A stretch of 64,000 bases of DNA, taken from assembly GCF_035594035.1 (NCBI RefSeq), contig NZ_CP141588.1:2067501-2131500 (forward strand). The letters run 5' to 3'. The translations under genes were made by a program, and so were the position numbers. The notes below the pieces were generated by a model. It did no database searches. It saw nothing but the letters and a program-made list of their open reading frames with translations, and was not told where the DNA came from. The DNA comes from Sphingomonas sp. LY54. GTDB taxonomy: Bacteria; Pseudomonadota; Alphaproteobacteria; Sphingomonadales; Sphingomonadaceae. Position 1 is the stretch's first letter. Each line of letters begins with the position of its first letter. This document shows, in pieces, positions 7,664 to 16,509 of the stretch.

Positions 7664-8856
7664 CCGGACGTCTTCTTCTCCCCGCCGAAATTCAGCCGGC
7701 GAGAGATGCGGTAGTCGGCCACGGCGACCAGGAAGTAGGACGCCCCCCATTTCAAGCGATTGAACCATGTCCGGTGGGTCCGATGGCGCTCGCGCGTGAT
7801 CGGCTCGCTGTCGGCGATCTCGTGGTCGACGAAGCCGCGCATCGCCTCGGCGAACGCCCGGTCCTCGACGCGCAGCATCATCTCGAGGTTCAGGAACAGG
7901 CTGCGCATGTCGAAATTGGCCGATCCGATATGGACCGCGTCGTCGATCACGAACAGTTTCGTATGGAGCTTGGTCGGCTGATATTCGTAGATCTCGACGC
8001 CGCGCTTCAGCAGCCACCAATAGGTATTACGGGCGGCCCCGATCGTTGCATTGTTGTCGGACTTCGCCGCAGTCACCAGGCGCGCCTTCCCGCGCCGCGC
8101 AACCCGCGCGATCCGGCGCAGGATGCCGACGCTCGGTGCGAAATATGCGGCGATGATGTCGAGCCGCGTTGCCGACAGCATGTCCCTCCGCATCGCCCGT
8201 GCCCACGGGCTCAATCGCCGGGTGGGGCCGCCGAACAGCCAGTGGAGCTTGCCGTCGGTTACGCTGTGCTTGTGGAGCAGCCGACGCAGTTCGCGGATGC
8301 GGCCATTTGGCTTGCGGGCCCACCCGAACAAATCGTCGAAATAACGGACGAGGCCAAGGACGCTGTCGCCTTCGACCTGGAGGCCAAGATCTCGCCACGC
8401 CCCGGATTCAAGCGTGCCGAAATAATCGTCGGAAACGTTGAAGCCGCCGATAATGACTTTGTGGCTGTCTGCGAGCGCGAGCTTCTGGTGATTGCGCAGC
8501 AGGTAGCGCCGCCCGAAGCGCGGGCTGAAGCGGCAGAATTGACACGCGCTCTCGATGAGCGGCTTGAAGAAGGCGGCCTTGGCGGTGTCGCTGCCGAAGC
8601 CGTCGACGAGCAATGACACATTCACGCCACGATTCACCGCTGCCAGCAAGGCGTCCCGCACCCGCCGCCCAGACACGTCATCCAGGAACATGTAATAAAG
8701 GACGCGAAGATCTTCTTTGGCCCCGTCGATCAGCGCGATCAGCGCCTCGAGCCGCTCGCGGCCGTCGGCGAGCAGAACGAGATCGTTGCCTGCGACGGAG
8801 ACCGATACGGACGGCGTCGTTTTCTTCGGATTGGCGTCGGCCATAGGGTTCGACAT
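7660..8856 (-). CDS. phospholipase D/cardiolipin synthase-like protein
   Basis: A protein of 398 residues of the phospholipase D superfamily with both catalytic HKD motifs: HQKLALAD (His123, Lys125, Asp130, counted from the chosen start) and HTKLFVID (His298, Lys300, Asp305), each followed by the usual GG/GS-N element. Two HKD motifs in one chain fit a ClsB/ClsC-like cardiolipin synthase, joining phosphatidyl groups to glycerol or phosphatidylglycerol. No clear N-terminal membrane anchor is visible. The likely start is the ATG at 8856 or 8844; an ATG at 8889 would lie on top of the neighbouring promoter. It is convergent with the methyltransferase gene, with a 4-base overlap. Confidence 0.85.
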   Translation of the reverse strand: MSNPMADANPKKTTPSVSVSVAGNDLVLLADGRERLEALIALIDGAKEDLRVLYYMFLDDVSGRRVRDALLAAVNRGVNVSLLVDGFGSDTAKAAFFKPLIESACQFCRFSPRFGRRYLLRNHQKLALADSHKVIIGGFNVSDDYFGTLESGAWRDLGLQVEGDSVLGLVRYFDDLFGWARKPNGRIRELRRLLHKHSVTDGKLHWLFGGPTRRLSPWARAMRRDMLSATRLDIIAAYFAPSVGILRRIARVARRGKARLVTAAKSDNNATIGAARNTYWWLLKRGVEIYEYQPTKLHTKLFVIDDAVHIGSANFDMRSLFLNLEMMLRVEDRAFAEAMRGFVDHEIADSEPITRERHRTHRTWFNRLKWGASYFLVAVADYRISRRLNFGGEKKTSG

Positions 8857-8893
8857 GAGGGCCTTGACCGGCCGGCGCAAGCCCCCCAAATCA

Positions 8894-8922
8894 TTGACAC
8901 TGGCGGCTTCGGCTGGTAGCCG
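8894..8922 (+). promoter_or_regulatory. candidate rpoZ promoter
   Basis: A perfect -35 hexamer TTGACA (8894-8899) is followed by a 17-base spacer and TAGCCG (8917-8922), a weak -10 of the kind common in alphaproteobacteria. It lies about 40 bases upstream of rpoZ. Confidence 0.5.
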
Positions 8923-8962
8923 CCCGCCTTTCCCATCCAGCCGAGACTAGCGGAGCTGCTCC

Positions 8963-9304
8963 ATGGCGCGCGTAACCGTCGAAGATTGCGTCGACAAAAT
9001 CCCGAACCGTTTCGACCTGGTTCTGCTCGCCGCCCAGCGCGCGCGGCAGATTTCGGGCGGCGCCGAACTTACCATCGATCGCGACCGCGACAAGAATCCG
9101 GTCGTCGCGCTGCGCGAGATCGCCGAGACCACGGTGCGTCCCAAGCAGCTCGAAGAAGCGGTCATCTCCAATCTTCAGCGCGTCCAGGTCGACGACGACG
9201 ATGCGCCGGACGAGGTCGGCTCGCTGAGCCAGTCGGCCGAGGCGCTTCGCCTCACCGCCGCCGCTCCGCCGCGCAACACCAACCTGGCCGGCGACTACGA
9301 ATAA
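8963..9304 (+). CDS. rpoZ: DNA-directed RNA polymerase omega subunit
   Basis: The 113-residue omega subunit, which helps beta-prime fold and assemble into RNA polymerase and in many bacteria forms part of a ppGpp site. The start [20 protein letters not shown] is the canonical family N-terminus. It is followed by [12 protein letters not shown] and the conserved [11 protein letters not shown] segment; the acidic, Ala-rich C-terminal tail is typical of alphaproteobacteria. The ATG is preceded by GGAG eight bases away. A strong terminator follows 22 bases after the stop. The (p)ppGpp synthetase gene lies 2 kb away but is a separate unit. Confidence 0.97.
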   Translation: MARVTVEDCVDKIPNRFDLVLLAAQRARQISGGAELTIDRDRDKNPVVALREIAETTVRPKQLEEAVISNLQRVQVDDDDAPDEVGSLSQSAEALRLTAAAPPRNTNLAGDYE

Positions 9305-9325
9305 GCGTCGCTAGCGTCGGAATAG

Positions 9326-9364
9326 AAAAAGCGGACCGTTCCAGCTGGAGCGGTCCGCTTTTTT
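9326..9364. terminator. bidirectional terminator between rpoZ and the next gene
   Basis: GCGGACCG and CGGTCCGC form a perfect 8-bp stem around a loop that can itself pair (CCAGCTGG). It has five A residues on the left and six T on the right. It can therefore stop transcription from rpoZ and from the convergent small gene. Confidence 0.88.
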
Positions 9365-9381
9365 CGTAGAGTGGCTGAATA

Positions 9382-9576
9382 TCAGGCGAGCTCGGGATGG
9401 GCGGTTTGTTCAGTGTCCGTGCTGGCAATCAGTTCCGAGTCGCGCCACACTTGGAAAGCCGACCCGCGCGCCATCTTGCGGGCATATTCGACCGCCGCCT
9501 GATCCTGATAAAAGCCCAGTTTTTGCGAGACGGGCGTACGGCCTTCGCTCTGCACCTGCAGCGAATACATCGGCAT
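9382..9576 (-). CDS. small hypothetical protein
   Basis: A 64-residue soluble protein beginning MPMYSLQVQSEGRTPVSQKL. It has no signal peptide or membrane segment, and a mixed beta-helix pattern similar to small DUF-type proteins of alphaproteobacteria with an N-terminal strand motif of the form Y-x-L/F-x-V. The gene stands alone between the bidirectional terminator and the HxlR gene and is convergent with rpoZ. The stop is close to the terminator. No function can be assigned. Confidence 0.65.
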   Translation of the reverse strand: MPMYSLQVQSEGRTPVSQKLGFYQDQAAVEYARKMARGSAFQVWRDSELIASTDTEQTAHPELA

Positions 9577-9661
9577 GGGATCGTCCCCCCTGGTCCTGCG
9601 AATTAAGACTTAATTTACCCTTCGACCCGCCTGGAGTCGAGTCCGGCCCGTCCGGCCCAAC

Positions 9662-10135
9662 TCAGGCGGCGTCCGCCTTGCCGATCTCGGAACGGTCGAC
9701 CCAGGCGAGATCGCGGAGGGTGAGGGCGCGGCCGTCACCCGCCCGGACGGCGATCGGCGCAATCGGCTGATGCGCGGCGCGGTCGACGAGGACGGGGTTG
9801 GACGGCACACCGGTGACCCAGCGTTCGCCCCATTGCCGCAAGGCGATCAACACCGGCAGCAGGGCTTCCCCCTTCTCGGTGAGGCGGTAGGCGATCTTGC
9901 GGCGGTCGCCCGGATCGGGCTCGCGCTTCAATATGTCGTTCTCGACCATGCGTGCGAGGCGGTTGGAGAGGATGTTGCGGGCGATGCCGAGCGTCGACTG
10001 GAATTCCTCGAAATGATGGAGGCCGTTGAAGGCCCCGCGCAGGATCAGGAACGACCAGCGTTCGCCGACCGCTTCGAGCGCGGCCGAGATGCCGCACTCC
10101 GCCAGCACGGCTTTCTTGTAATCCAGCTTGAGCAT
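9662..10135 (-). CDS. HxlR family transcriptional regulator
   Basis: A 157-residue winged helix-turn-helix regulator. The family pattern is clear: Cys14 and Gly15 followed by ALEAVGERWSFLILRGAFNG, the strand and recognition helix FQSTLGIARNILSNRLARMV, and the wing DPGDRRKIAYRLTEKGEALL. HxlR-type proteins often sense redox state or reactive aldehydes through the N-terminal cysteine, so Cys14 is a possible sensor residue here (inference). Extra C-terminal residues after about 110 exceed the usual length of 110-130. It is divergent from the UDP-GlcNAc 2-epimerase with 148 bases between the starts, but regulation of that gene is not shown. Confidence 0.88.
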   Translation of the reverse strand: MLKLDYKKAVLAECGISAALEAVGERWSFLILRGAFNGLHHFEEFQSTLGIARNILSNRLARMVENDILKREPDPGDRRKIAYRLTEKGEALLPVLIALRQWGERWVTGVPSNPVLVDRAAHQPIAPIAVRAGDGRALTLRDLAWVDRSEIGKADAA

Positions 10136-10283
10136 TGCGCGCTTAGACTAGCTCTTTTTGCGCCATTGTCATGCCCGAAGCGAATATCCGCTTCGGACCG
10201 AAGACTTCGACCGCCTCCGCAACGGCTTCTTAAGGCGGGACGCTTAGATTGGGCGCTCTCCAATTCAGCGGATCTCAGTCTCG

Positions 10284-11399
10284 ATGTCCCAGTGCCGCGT
10301 CCATCTGATCGCCGCCGCGCGGCCCAATTTCATGAAGGTGGCGCCGCTCTGGCACGCGCTGACCGCGACGACCGAGTTCGCGCCGGTGCTGATCCACACC
10401 GGGCAGCATTACGACATCAACATGTCGGACGCGATTTTCGCGGACCTGCGGCTGCCGGCGCCCGATCACCATCTCGGGGTCGGTTCCGGCTCCCATGCGG
10501 AGCAGACCGCGCGCGTCATGGTCGCTTATGAAAAGCTGGCGACCGACGACCGGCCCGACTGGCTGGTCGTGGTCGGCGACGTCAATTCTACCGCGGCCTG
10601 CGCAATGGCGGCCGCCAAGCTCGCGATTCCGATCGTCCATCTCGAGGCGGGGCTGCGCAGCCGGGACCGCGACATGCCGGAGGAGATCAACCGCTTGGTC
10701 ACCGACGCCGTTACCGACGTTTTCTGGACCCCGTCCGAAGATGCCGATTTCAATCTGCTGGACGAGGGGGTTCCTGCCGACCGGATCAGCCGCGTCGGAA
10801 ACATCATGATCGACAGTCTGGAGATGGTCCGCGGCGGCATCGAAGCGGCCGGGTTTCGGGCCGACCTGGGGCTGGGCGACGCGCCCTACGGCGTCGTGAC
10901 CCTCCACCGGCCGTCCAATGTCGACGATCTTCAGCAGCTGACGGCGTTGGTTGATGCGCTGGTCGATGCGCAGCAGCGCCTCCCGCTCGTCTTCTCGCTC
11001 CATCCGCGCACGCTTGCCCGCCTCACCGAGGCAGGGCTGCTGAACCGTCTCGACACCTCCGGAGTGCGATTGCTCGAGCCGGTGCCCTATGTAAACTTCA
11101 TGAACCTCGTCGTCGGTGCGACGGCGATCATCACCGACAGCGGCGGCATTCAGGAGGAAACGACCTATCTCGGCATCCCCTGCCTGACGCTGCGCGAAAA
11201 TACCGAGCGGCCGATCACGGTCAGCCATGGCACCAACCGGCTGGTGCGCGCCGAAACCCTCGTCGCGGAGCTCGAAGCGGCGCTTGGCCGCCGCGGAGCG
11301 CCGCAGGCGCCGCCCGAACATTGGGACGGCCGGACGGCGCTTCGCTGCGTCGAGGACCTGCGCGTCCGCAACGGCAGCGGCCGCCGCCGCACGCGGTGA
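10284..11399 (+). CDS. wecB: UDP-N-acetylglucosamine 2-epimerase (non-hydrolysing)
   Basis: A 371-residue cytosolic epimerase converting UDP-GlcNAc to UDP-ManNAc, a precursor for surface polysaccharides. Family features: the N-terminal AAARPNFMKVAPLWHAL, HTGQHYD, the catalytic region VVGDVNST and HLEAGLRS, the substrate loop TLHRPSNV, and the C-terminal ITDSGGIQEETTYLGIPCLT with LRENTERPIT. It lies 7 kb from the main polysaccharide locus, directly upstream of the rsh gene (58 bases), and may supply the TviB-like dehydrogenase product. The first ATG has only a weak ribosome binding site but matches the family start. Confidence 0.93.
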   Translation: MSQCRVHLIAAARPNFMKVAPLWHALTATTEFAPVLIHTGQHYDINMSDAIFADLRLPAPDHHLGVGSGSHAEQTARVMVAYEKLATDDRPDWLVVVGDVNSTAACAMAAAKLAIPIVHLEAGLRSRDRDMPEEINRLVTDAVTDVFWTPSEDADFNLLDEGVPADRISRVGNIMIDSLEMVRGGIEAAGFRADLGLGDAPYGVVTLHRPSNVDDLQQLTALVDALVDAQQRLPLVFSLHPRTLARLTEAGLLNRLDTSGVRLLEPVPYVNFMNLVVGATAIITDSGGIQEETTYLGIPCLTLRENTERPITVSHGTNRLVRAETLVAELEAALGRRGAPQAPPEHWDGRTALRCVEDLRVRNGSGRRRTR

Positions 11400-11457
11400 A
11401 CCGCAATCTGCCGTTTTTTGCATTGCAACGAAGCAGGGCCGCACCCAATGTCGGTTC

Positions 11458-13545
11458 GTGCTCAGGCAATATGAACTGCTCGAAAAAGTAAGGGGCTACG
11501 ACCCCGACGCCGACGAGGCGATGCTCAACCGCGCCTATGTCTTTTCGATGCAGAAGCACGGGACGCAGAAGCGCGCGTCGGGCGACCCCTATTTCAGCCA
11601 TCCGATCGAGGTGGCGGGCATCCTTACCGATCTGCGGCTCGACGACGAGACCATCGTCACCGCCATTCTCCACGACACGATCGAGGATACGGTCGCGACG
11701 CCCGAGGAGATCGAGAAGCTGTTCGGCAAGAATGTCGCGCGGCTGGTCGACGGCGTCACCAAGCTCTCCAAGATCGAGGCGCAGACCGAGAGCCAGCGCG
11801 CGGCCGAGAATCTGCGCAAGTTCCTGCTCGCCATGTCAGGCGACATCCGCGTCCTGCTCGTCAAACTCGCCGACCGTCTCCACAACATGCGCACGCTCCA
11901 CTTCATCAAGAATGAGGATAAGCGTCGCCGCATCGCCCGTGAGACGATGGACATCTATGCCCCGCTCGCCGAGCGGATCGGCATGTACGAGTTCATGACC
12001 GAGATGCAGACGCTCGCGTTCCGCGAGCTCGAGCCCGACGCCTATGCGTCCATCTCGAAGCGGCTCGAGCAGCTCCACAAGGGCGGCGGCGACCTGATCG
12101 AGCGGATCAGCCGCGGCCTCAAGGCGCATCTCGAGGCGAGCGGCATCGAGGCCGAGGTCCAGGGCCGCGAGAAGCATCCTTATTCGATCTGGCGCAAGAT
12201 GGCCGAGCGCCACGTCAGCTTCGAGCAATTGTCGGACGTCATGGCCTTCCGCGCGATCGTGGGCTCGGTCGAGGAATGCTACCACACGCTCGGCCTGATC
12301 CATCAGCGCTGGCCGATGGTGCCCGGCCGCTTCAAGGACTTCATTTCTACGCCCAAGCGCAACGGATACCAGTCGCTGCACACGTCGGTGATCCACGACG
12401 AGCAGGTCCGCATCGAGATCCAGATTCGCACCCGCGACATGCATGCCCAGGCCGAGCACGGCCTCGCCGCCCACTGGGCCTATAAGGAAGGCAAGACGGT
12501 CGCCTCGACCCAGCATCCCTGGATCAGCGACCTGATCGAGATCCTCGACCATGCCGGCAGCGCCGAGGAGCTGCTCGAACATACCCGCATGGCGATGTAC
12601 CAGGACCGGATCTTCGCCTTCACGCCCAAGGGCGAGCTGATCCAGCTTCCCAAGGGCGCGACGCCGGTCGATTTCGCTTATGCGGTGCATACCGATCTCG
12701 GCGACCAGACGGTCGGCGCCAAGATCAACGGCCGGGTGATGCCGCTACGCACCCCGCTCGAAAATGGCGACCAGGTCGAGATCCTCGTCTCCAAGGCGCA
12801 GCACCCACAGCCCGGCTGGCTGAGCTTCGTCGTCACTGGCAAGGCCCGCGCCAAGATCCGCCGCTTCGTGAAATCCAAGGAGCGCGAGGAGACGATCGCG
12901 CTCGGCCGCAAAATTTTCGACGAGATCGTCCAGCGCCTGCCGACGCAGCTCGGCTGGGAAGCGGTCACCGAGGCGATGAAGCGGCTCAACATCCACGACG
13001 ACGATTCGCTGATGGAGGCGATCGCGCTGAAGCGGATCGACGACGTCGCCGTGATGGAAGCCCTGATGCCGGGCTCGGCGACCAAGCAGGGCGTCAAGCC
13101 GCCGCCGCAACGGCAGGCCATCTCGATCAAGGGCCTGACTCCAGGCGTGGCGTTCGACCTTGCCGCCTGCTGCCACCCGATTCCGGGCGACCGCATCGTC
13201 GGCCTGCGCCGCGAAGGCGCCGGGATCGAGGTGCACACGATCGGCTGCGAGACTCTGGCGAGCGGAATCGATGCCGACTGGGTTGATCTCGCCTGGGGCG
13301 ACGAGGCGGACGGCGGCGCCGCGCGCCTGTGCATAGTGATGAAGAACGAGGCCGGCGCCCTCGCCGTCATCGCCGGCATCCTCGGCAGCCACGGCGCCAA
13401 CATCGTCAGCATGGACCAGGTGAGCCGCGACGGCAGCTTCCACACCTTCCATTTCGACATAGAGGTGCACGACGTTCAGCATTTGATGCGGATCCTCGCC
13501 GCGCTCCGCGCCACCGAGGTGGTCTCCACCGCCGAGCGGATGTAA
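11458..13545 (+). CDS. rsh: bifunctional (p)ppGpp synthetase/hydrolase (RSH)
   Basis: A 695-residue RelA/SpoT homolog that makes and degrades (p)ppGpp for the stringent response. Domains in order: an HD hydrolase with HDTIEDT and its metal-binding histidines (about 40-200), a synthetase with FKDFISTPKRNGYQSLHTSV (about 240-360), TGS (IFAFTPKGELIQLPKGATPV), a conserved-cysteine region (DLAACCHPIPGDRIVG), and C-terminal ACT. Both active sites look intact, as expected for the single RSH of alphaproteobacteria. The GTG at 11458 gives the family start LRQYELLEKVRGYDPDADE; the open frame continues upstream within wecB but is not conserved-looking. The stop overlaps the next ATG by one base, suggesting coupling. 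Confidence 0.95.
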   Translation: MLRQYELLEKVRGYDPDADEAMLNRAYVFSMQKHGTQKRASGDPYFSHPIEVAGILTDLRLDDETIVTAILHDTIEDTVATPEEIEKLFGKNVARLVDGVTKLSKIEAQTESQRAAENLRKFLLAMSGDIRVLLVKLADRLHNMRTLHFIKNEDKRRRIARETMDIYAPLAERIGMYEFMTEMQTLAFRELEPDAYASISKRLEQLHKGGGDLIERISRGLKAHLEASGIEAEVQGREKHPYSIWRKMAERHVSFEQLSDVMAFRAIVGSVEECYHTLGLIHQRWPMVPGRFKDFISTPKRNGYQSLHTSVIHDEQVRIEIQIRTRDMHAQAEHGLAAHWAYKEGKTVASTQHPWISDLIEILDHAGSAEELLEHTRMAMYQDRIFAFTPKGELIQLPKGATPVDFAYAVHTDLGDQTVGAKINGRVMPLRTPLENGDQVEILVSKAQHPQPGWLSFVVTGKARAKIRRFVKSKEREETIALGRKIFDEIVQRLPTQLGWEAVTEAMKRLNIHDDDSLMEAIALKRIDDVAVMEALMPGSATKQGVKPPPQRQAISIKGLTPGVAFDLAACCHPIPGDRIVGLRREGAGIEVHTIGCETLASGIDADWVDLAWGDEADGGAARLCIVMKNEAGALAVIAGILGSHGANIVSMDQVSRDGSFHTFHFDIEVHDVQHLMRILAALRATEVVSTAERM

Positions 13546-14006
13546 TGATGGACCGGCGCCTCTTCCTCGGTGCGCTCGGCGCGGCCGCCTTCGTCGGGCC
13601 CCGCGCTGAAGCGTTCGCGCCGGCGCCGAGCTTCGTGATGTGGCACAGCCCGGGCTGCGGCTGCTGCCTCGAATGGGCAAAGCGGATGGAGGCGGCCTTC
13701 AAGCGGAAGCTGCCCGTCGTGGAAGTCGCCGACCTCGCCGGAGTCAAGCTCGCCCGCGGCGTACCGGCGGAGCTTCAGTCCTGCCACACCGCCCTGGTCC
13801 ACGGCTATGCGATCGAGGGCCATGTGCCGCCGGCCGATATCCAGCGGCTGGTCGCAAGCCGGTCCCGCACCATCGCCGGCCTCGCCGTCCCGGGCATGCC
13901 CGCCGGATCGCCGGGCATGGATGTCGGCCACAGCCGCAAGCAGCCCTACCAGGTCATTGCGTTCGCGCCGAACGGGCGGCGATCGGTCTTCGCCAGCTAC
14001 GGCTGA
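13545..14006 (+). CDS. DUF411 metal-binding-like exported protein
   Basis: A 153-residue DUF411 protein. The N-terminus DRRLFLGALGAAAFVGPRAEA is a Tat-like or Sec signal. The mature part has the family motif WHSPGCGCCLEWAKRM, then LQSCHTALVHGYAIEGHVPP and GLAVPGMPAGSPGMD. DUF411 genes are often found near copper or heavy-metal resistance genes, and the Cys/His/Met content fits metal binding, but no metal genes are nearby. The start ATG overlaps the rsh stop by one base (TAATG), so it is probably co-translated with rsh; a second ATG directly follows. Confidence 0.85.
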   Translation: MMDRRLFLGALGAAAFVGPRAEAFAPAPSFVMWHSPGCGCCLEWAKRMEAAFKRKLPVVEVADLAGVKLARGVPAELQSCHTALVHGYAIEGHVPPADIQRLVASRSRTIAGLAVPGMPAGSPGMDVGHSRKQPYQVIAFAPNGRRSVFASYG

Positions 14007-14063
14007 TCGGAGCGGCCCTGCACTAGCCCTTTTGTGCGCTCTGCTTTGTGATAGGGTCGCGGC

Positions 14064-14861
14064 ATGAACGACAAGCCTTCCATGACCTACGGCCAGTATC
14101 TCGGCCTCCCGCGATTGCTGAGCGCCCAGCATCCGATCTCGGATCACCATGACGAGCTTTTGTTCGTCATCATCCACCAGACCAAGGAATTGTGGCTGAA
14201 GCAGGTGATCCACGAGCTCAAGCTGGCGCGCGAGCTGGTCCGCGCCGACGCGCTCGTGCCGGTCCACAAGAATCTGTCGCGCGTGTCGCGCATCCAGGCG
14301 GTGATGACCTTGTCCTGGGACGTGCTCGCAACGCTGACGCCGACCGATTATACCAGCTTCCGCCACGTTCTCGGATCGAGCTCGGGCTTCCAGTCCGCCC
14401 AGTTCCGCCAGGTCGAGTATCTGCTGGGCCTGAAGGATGCCGGCCACCTCCGCTTCCAGGAGGAAGGGAGTGCGGAGCACGAGGCACTGGGCGCAGCGCT
14501 GCGCAGCCCGAGCCTGTGGGACGAGGCCAATGCCGCGCTGGCGCGGGCGGGATTCGATCTGCCGCCCGCGGTGCTCGATCGCGATTGGAGCGAGCCCTAT
14601 CAGCCGAGCCCCGAGGTCGAGGCGGCCTGGGCCACCGTCTATCGCGACGCCAAGCGCTGGTGGCCGCTCTACCAGCTCGCCGAGAAATTGGTCGATGTGG
14701 ACGACGCTATGGCCACGTGGCGGCACAAGCATGTGATCACGGTCGAACGCGTCATCGGCTTCAAGCGCGGCACGGGCGGCACTGCGGGCGTCTCCTATCT
14801 CCAGTCGACGCTCGGCAAGCGCGCCTTCCCCGAATTATGGACGCTGCGGACGGCTTTGTGA
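14064..14861 (+). CDS. kynA: tryptophan 2,3-dioxygenase
   Basis: A 265-residue haem enzyme that opens the indole ring of L-tryptophan to N-formylkynurenine, the first step of the kynurenine route. Diagnostic sequences: MTYGQYLGLPRLLSAQHPIS, HHDELLFVIIHQTKELW (the active-site histidine region), SSGFQSAQFRQVEYLLG, and the haem-ligand part WRHKHVITVERVIGFKRGTGGTAG (split here at its His). Length is normal. No kynureninase or kynurenine formamidase gene is adjacent, so the rest of the pathway must lie elsewhere. The 3' end overlaps the convergent M48 peptidase gene by 27 bases. Confidence 0.95.
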   Translation: MNDKPSMTYGQYLGLPRLLSAQHPISDHHDELLFVIIHQTKELWLKQVIHELKLARELVRADALVPVHKNLSRVSRIQAVMTLSWDVLATLTPTDYTSFRHVLGSSSGFQSAQFRQVEYLLGLKDAGHLRFQEEGSAEHEALGAALRSPSLWDEANAALARAGFDLPPAVLDRDWSEPYQPSPEVEAAWATVYRDAKRWWPLYQLAEKLVDVDDAMATWRHKHVITVERVIGFKRGTGGTAGVSYLQSTLGKRAFPELWTLRTAL

Positions 14862-15821
14862 CGCGCCCAGCTCGGCAATTGTCTCGGCGATGATCTTCTC
14901 CCGCGCCTTGAGTCCGGGATGCGTGGTGGCGAAGTGCGGGCCGACGCGGGCGGCGTAACGGCGCCAGAAGGGCACGGCCGCCGAAATATCGTAGCCCGCG
15001 GCCCAGGCGAGGCGCAGTCCGAGCCTGTCCGCCTCGATCTCGGTCGCCTTCACGCGCGACGCATTCTTGCCGAAATGCCGCAGCAGACCGCGCGGGACGC
15101 CGGCTGCGTCGAGCTGCTCGGGATGGCCGAGTATGACGTGCGCCATTTCGTGGCCGAGCACGATCGCCAGCTCGTCGTCGCTCTGGAGGTAATCGAGCAT
15201 CCGGGTCGTGACGATCGCATAGCCGCGGCGCGCGAAGGCGTTGAGCTGGCTCGAACGGGCGAGGCGGACGCGCGCCGGACAAGCAGGCACGGCCGTGATC
15301 GTTGCCGTCGCCGGCCGGCCATCGCGCAGCAAATCGAGGCGTACCGGCCCACCCGCGAGCTGCAATTCCAGTCTTTGCTCGAGCGCTTCTATGCCCCGCC
15401 GCGGTGCGTCGTCGCGATCTTCGTCTCCCTTGTCCGGGGCATAGGAGAAAGGAACGGCGTTCGCGGTCAGCAGCACGTCGCCGGCGCGCAGCCCGGCTTG
15501 GGCCGCCGGACCGCCCGCGACCACCGCCAGCACGCCCGGACCGCGATCGAGGCCGAAGCGGGCGACCGCATCGTCCCGGTCCGCCACCGCATATTCGCCG
15601 AGATGGTGGAGCAATAGGCCCGCGGCAGGCGCCGTACGGACGCATAAGGCCAAGCCCTGGCGCGCGATTCGGAAGCCCACCTCGGCAACTCGATAATCGT
15701 CGGCACGGACGAAGGAGGGTGAATCGGCTGTCTGAACCGCATCGTCGTGCAGCTGGATTTGTGTCGCGGCAGCGGAGGACCACAGCATGAATGCGGAAAT
15801 GGCGATAACGGCGCGGGTCAT
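14835..15821 (-). CDS. M48 family metallopeptidase with PDZ domain, exported
   Basis: A 328-residue zinc peptidase. An N-terminal signal peptide (about 1-19, ending SSAAAT) sends it to the periplasm. Residues about 90-180 form a PDZ-like domain (GPGVLAVVAGGPAAQAGLRA), followed by the M48 domain with HEMAH at 224-228 and the third ligand in EIEADRLG (Glu263). It lacks the multi-helix membrane part of HtpX and resembles BepA/LoiP-like periplasmic M48 proteins that act on outer-membrane proteins. The ATG is preceded by AGGA seven bases upstream. It is convergent with kynA, overlapping 27 bases. Confidence 0.88.
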   Translation of the reverse strand: MTRAVIAISAFMLWSSAAATQIQLHDDAVQTADSPSFVRADDYRVAEVGFRIARQGLALCVRTAPAAGLLLHHLGEYAVADRDDAVARFGLDRGPGVLAVVAGGPAAQAGLRAGDVLLTANAVPFSYAPDKGDEDRDDAPRRGIEALEQRLELQLAGGPVRLDLLRDGRPATATITAVPACPARVRLARSSQLNAFARRGYAIVTTRMLDYLQSDDELAIVLGHEMAHVILGHPEQLDAAGVPRGLLRHFGKNASRVKATEIEADRLGLRLAWAAGYDISAAVPFWRRYAARVGPHFATTHPGLKAREKIIAETIAELGASQSRPQRP

Positions 15822-15943
15822 ACGCTGATCCTAGCCTCTCGCTCCGGCTTGATCGAGTTCGGACTAAGCTGGGCGGGGCGGACCCGGCGAAGGGGCGCGT
15901 TGCGCGTAATCGGCGGGGCGAGATTGACAGGATCAGACAAAAG

Positions 15944-15971
15944 AAAAGGCCGGGAGAAACTCCCGGCCTTT
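15944..15971 (-). terminator. rho-independent terminator of the small PVSP protein gene
   Basis: Read on the minus strand, AAGGCCGGGAG pairs with CTCCCGGCCTT around TTT and is followed by TTTCTTTTG. It lies 25 bases downstream of the stop at 15996. Confidence 0.85.
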
Positions 15972-15995
15972 GTCAGAATATTCAGATGCCAGCTG

Positions 15996-16238
15996 TTACG
16001 GGCTGACCGGCTCGTCGTCGCTGTCGTCGAGGATCACCCACAGGCCGAGGCCGGCGGCGATCAGCGCGAGAATAGCGACAACGACATTCGCGCCGCCGTC
16101 GAGCTCGGAGCCGTCGACGGTCTCAGCCGCCGGAGCCAGATCAACCGACGCCGCGCGAGCGGTGCTGGCGGCGGCAAGCGCCGGAGTCGCCGTCAGCGCC
16201 AGTGCGGCCGTCGCAGCGATTAGTCCCTTAAAAGTCAC
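15996..16238 (-). CDS. small exported single-pass membrane protein with PVSP C-terminus
   Basis: An 80-residue protein with a signal peptide (up to about ATPALAAA), an acidic middle (ETVDGSELDGG), one hydrophobic helix (VVVAILALIAAGLGLWVIL) and a charged tail ending DDSDDEPVSP. A second protein of the same design ends ETPVSP at 50461-50721, so this looks like a family rather than chance. A GTG at 16238 is preferred because GGGAGAAG lies seven bases upstream; an ATG at 16262 is also in frame. It has its own terminator. Function unknown; topology suggests an inner-membrane protein with an acidic tail. Confidence 0.75.
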   Translation of the reverse strand: MTFKGLIAATAALALTATPALAAASTARAASVDLAPAAETVDGSELDGGANVVVAILALIAAGLGLWVILDDSDDEPVSP

Positions 16239-16509
16239 GTCAGCTTCTCCCTTCGTACTCAACTTAGTCTTCTATTTCGGCGGCCTAACTACCTGACAGG
16301 GGATCGAGTGTCCACCCCGAAAACAGCCCCATTTGGAATCGGGCGATGCCACCTAGCCGCCGCAAGGTGTACAAAAGGCTAACGAAAGCAATAGTTCCCA
16401 AGTAGAGGCGCGCATTAGGCACGGCTCGACATTGCACGTCACCGCCCTGTTTCACTATAGGCATCTTTCGCATGACGAGAAAAACGCATCGATTCAAGGG
16501 GAGAGCAGG

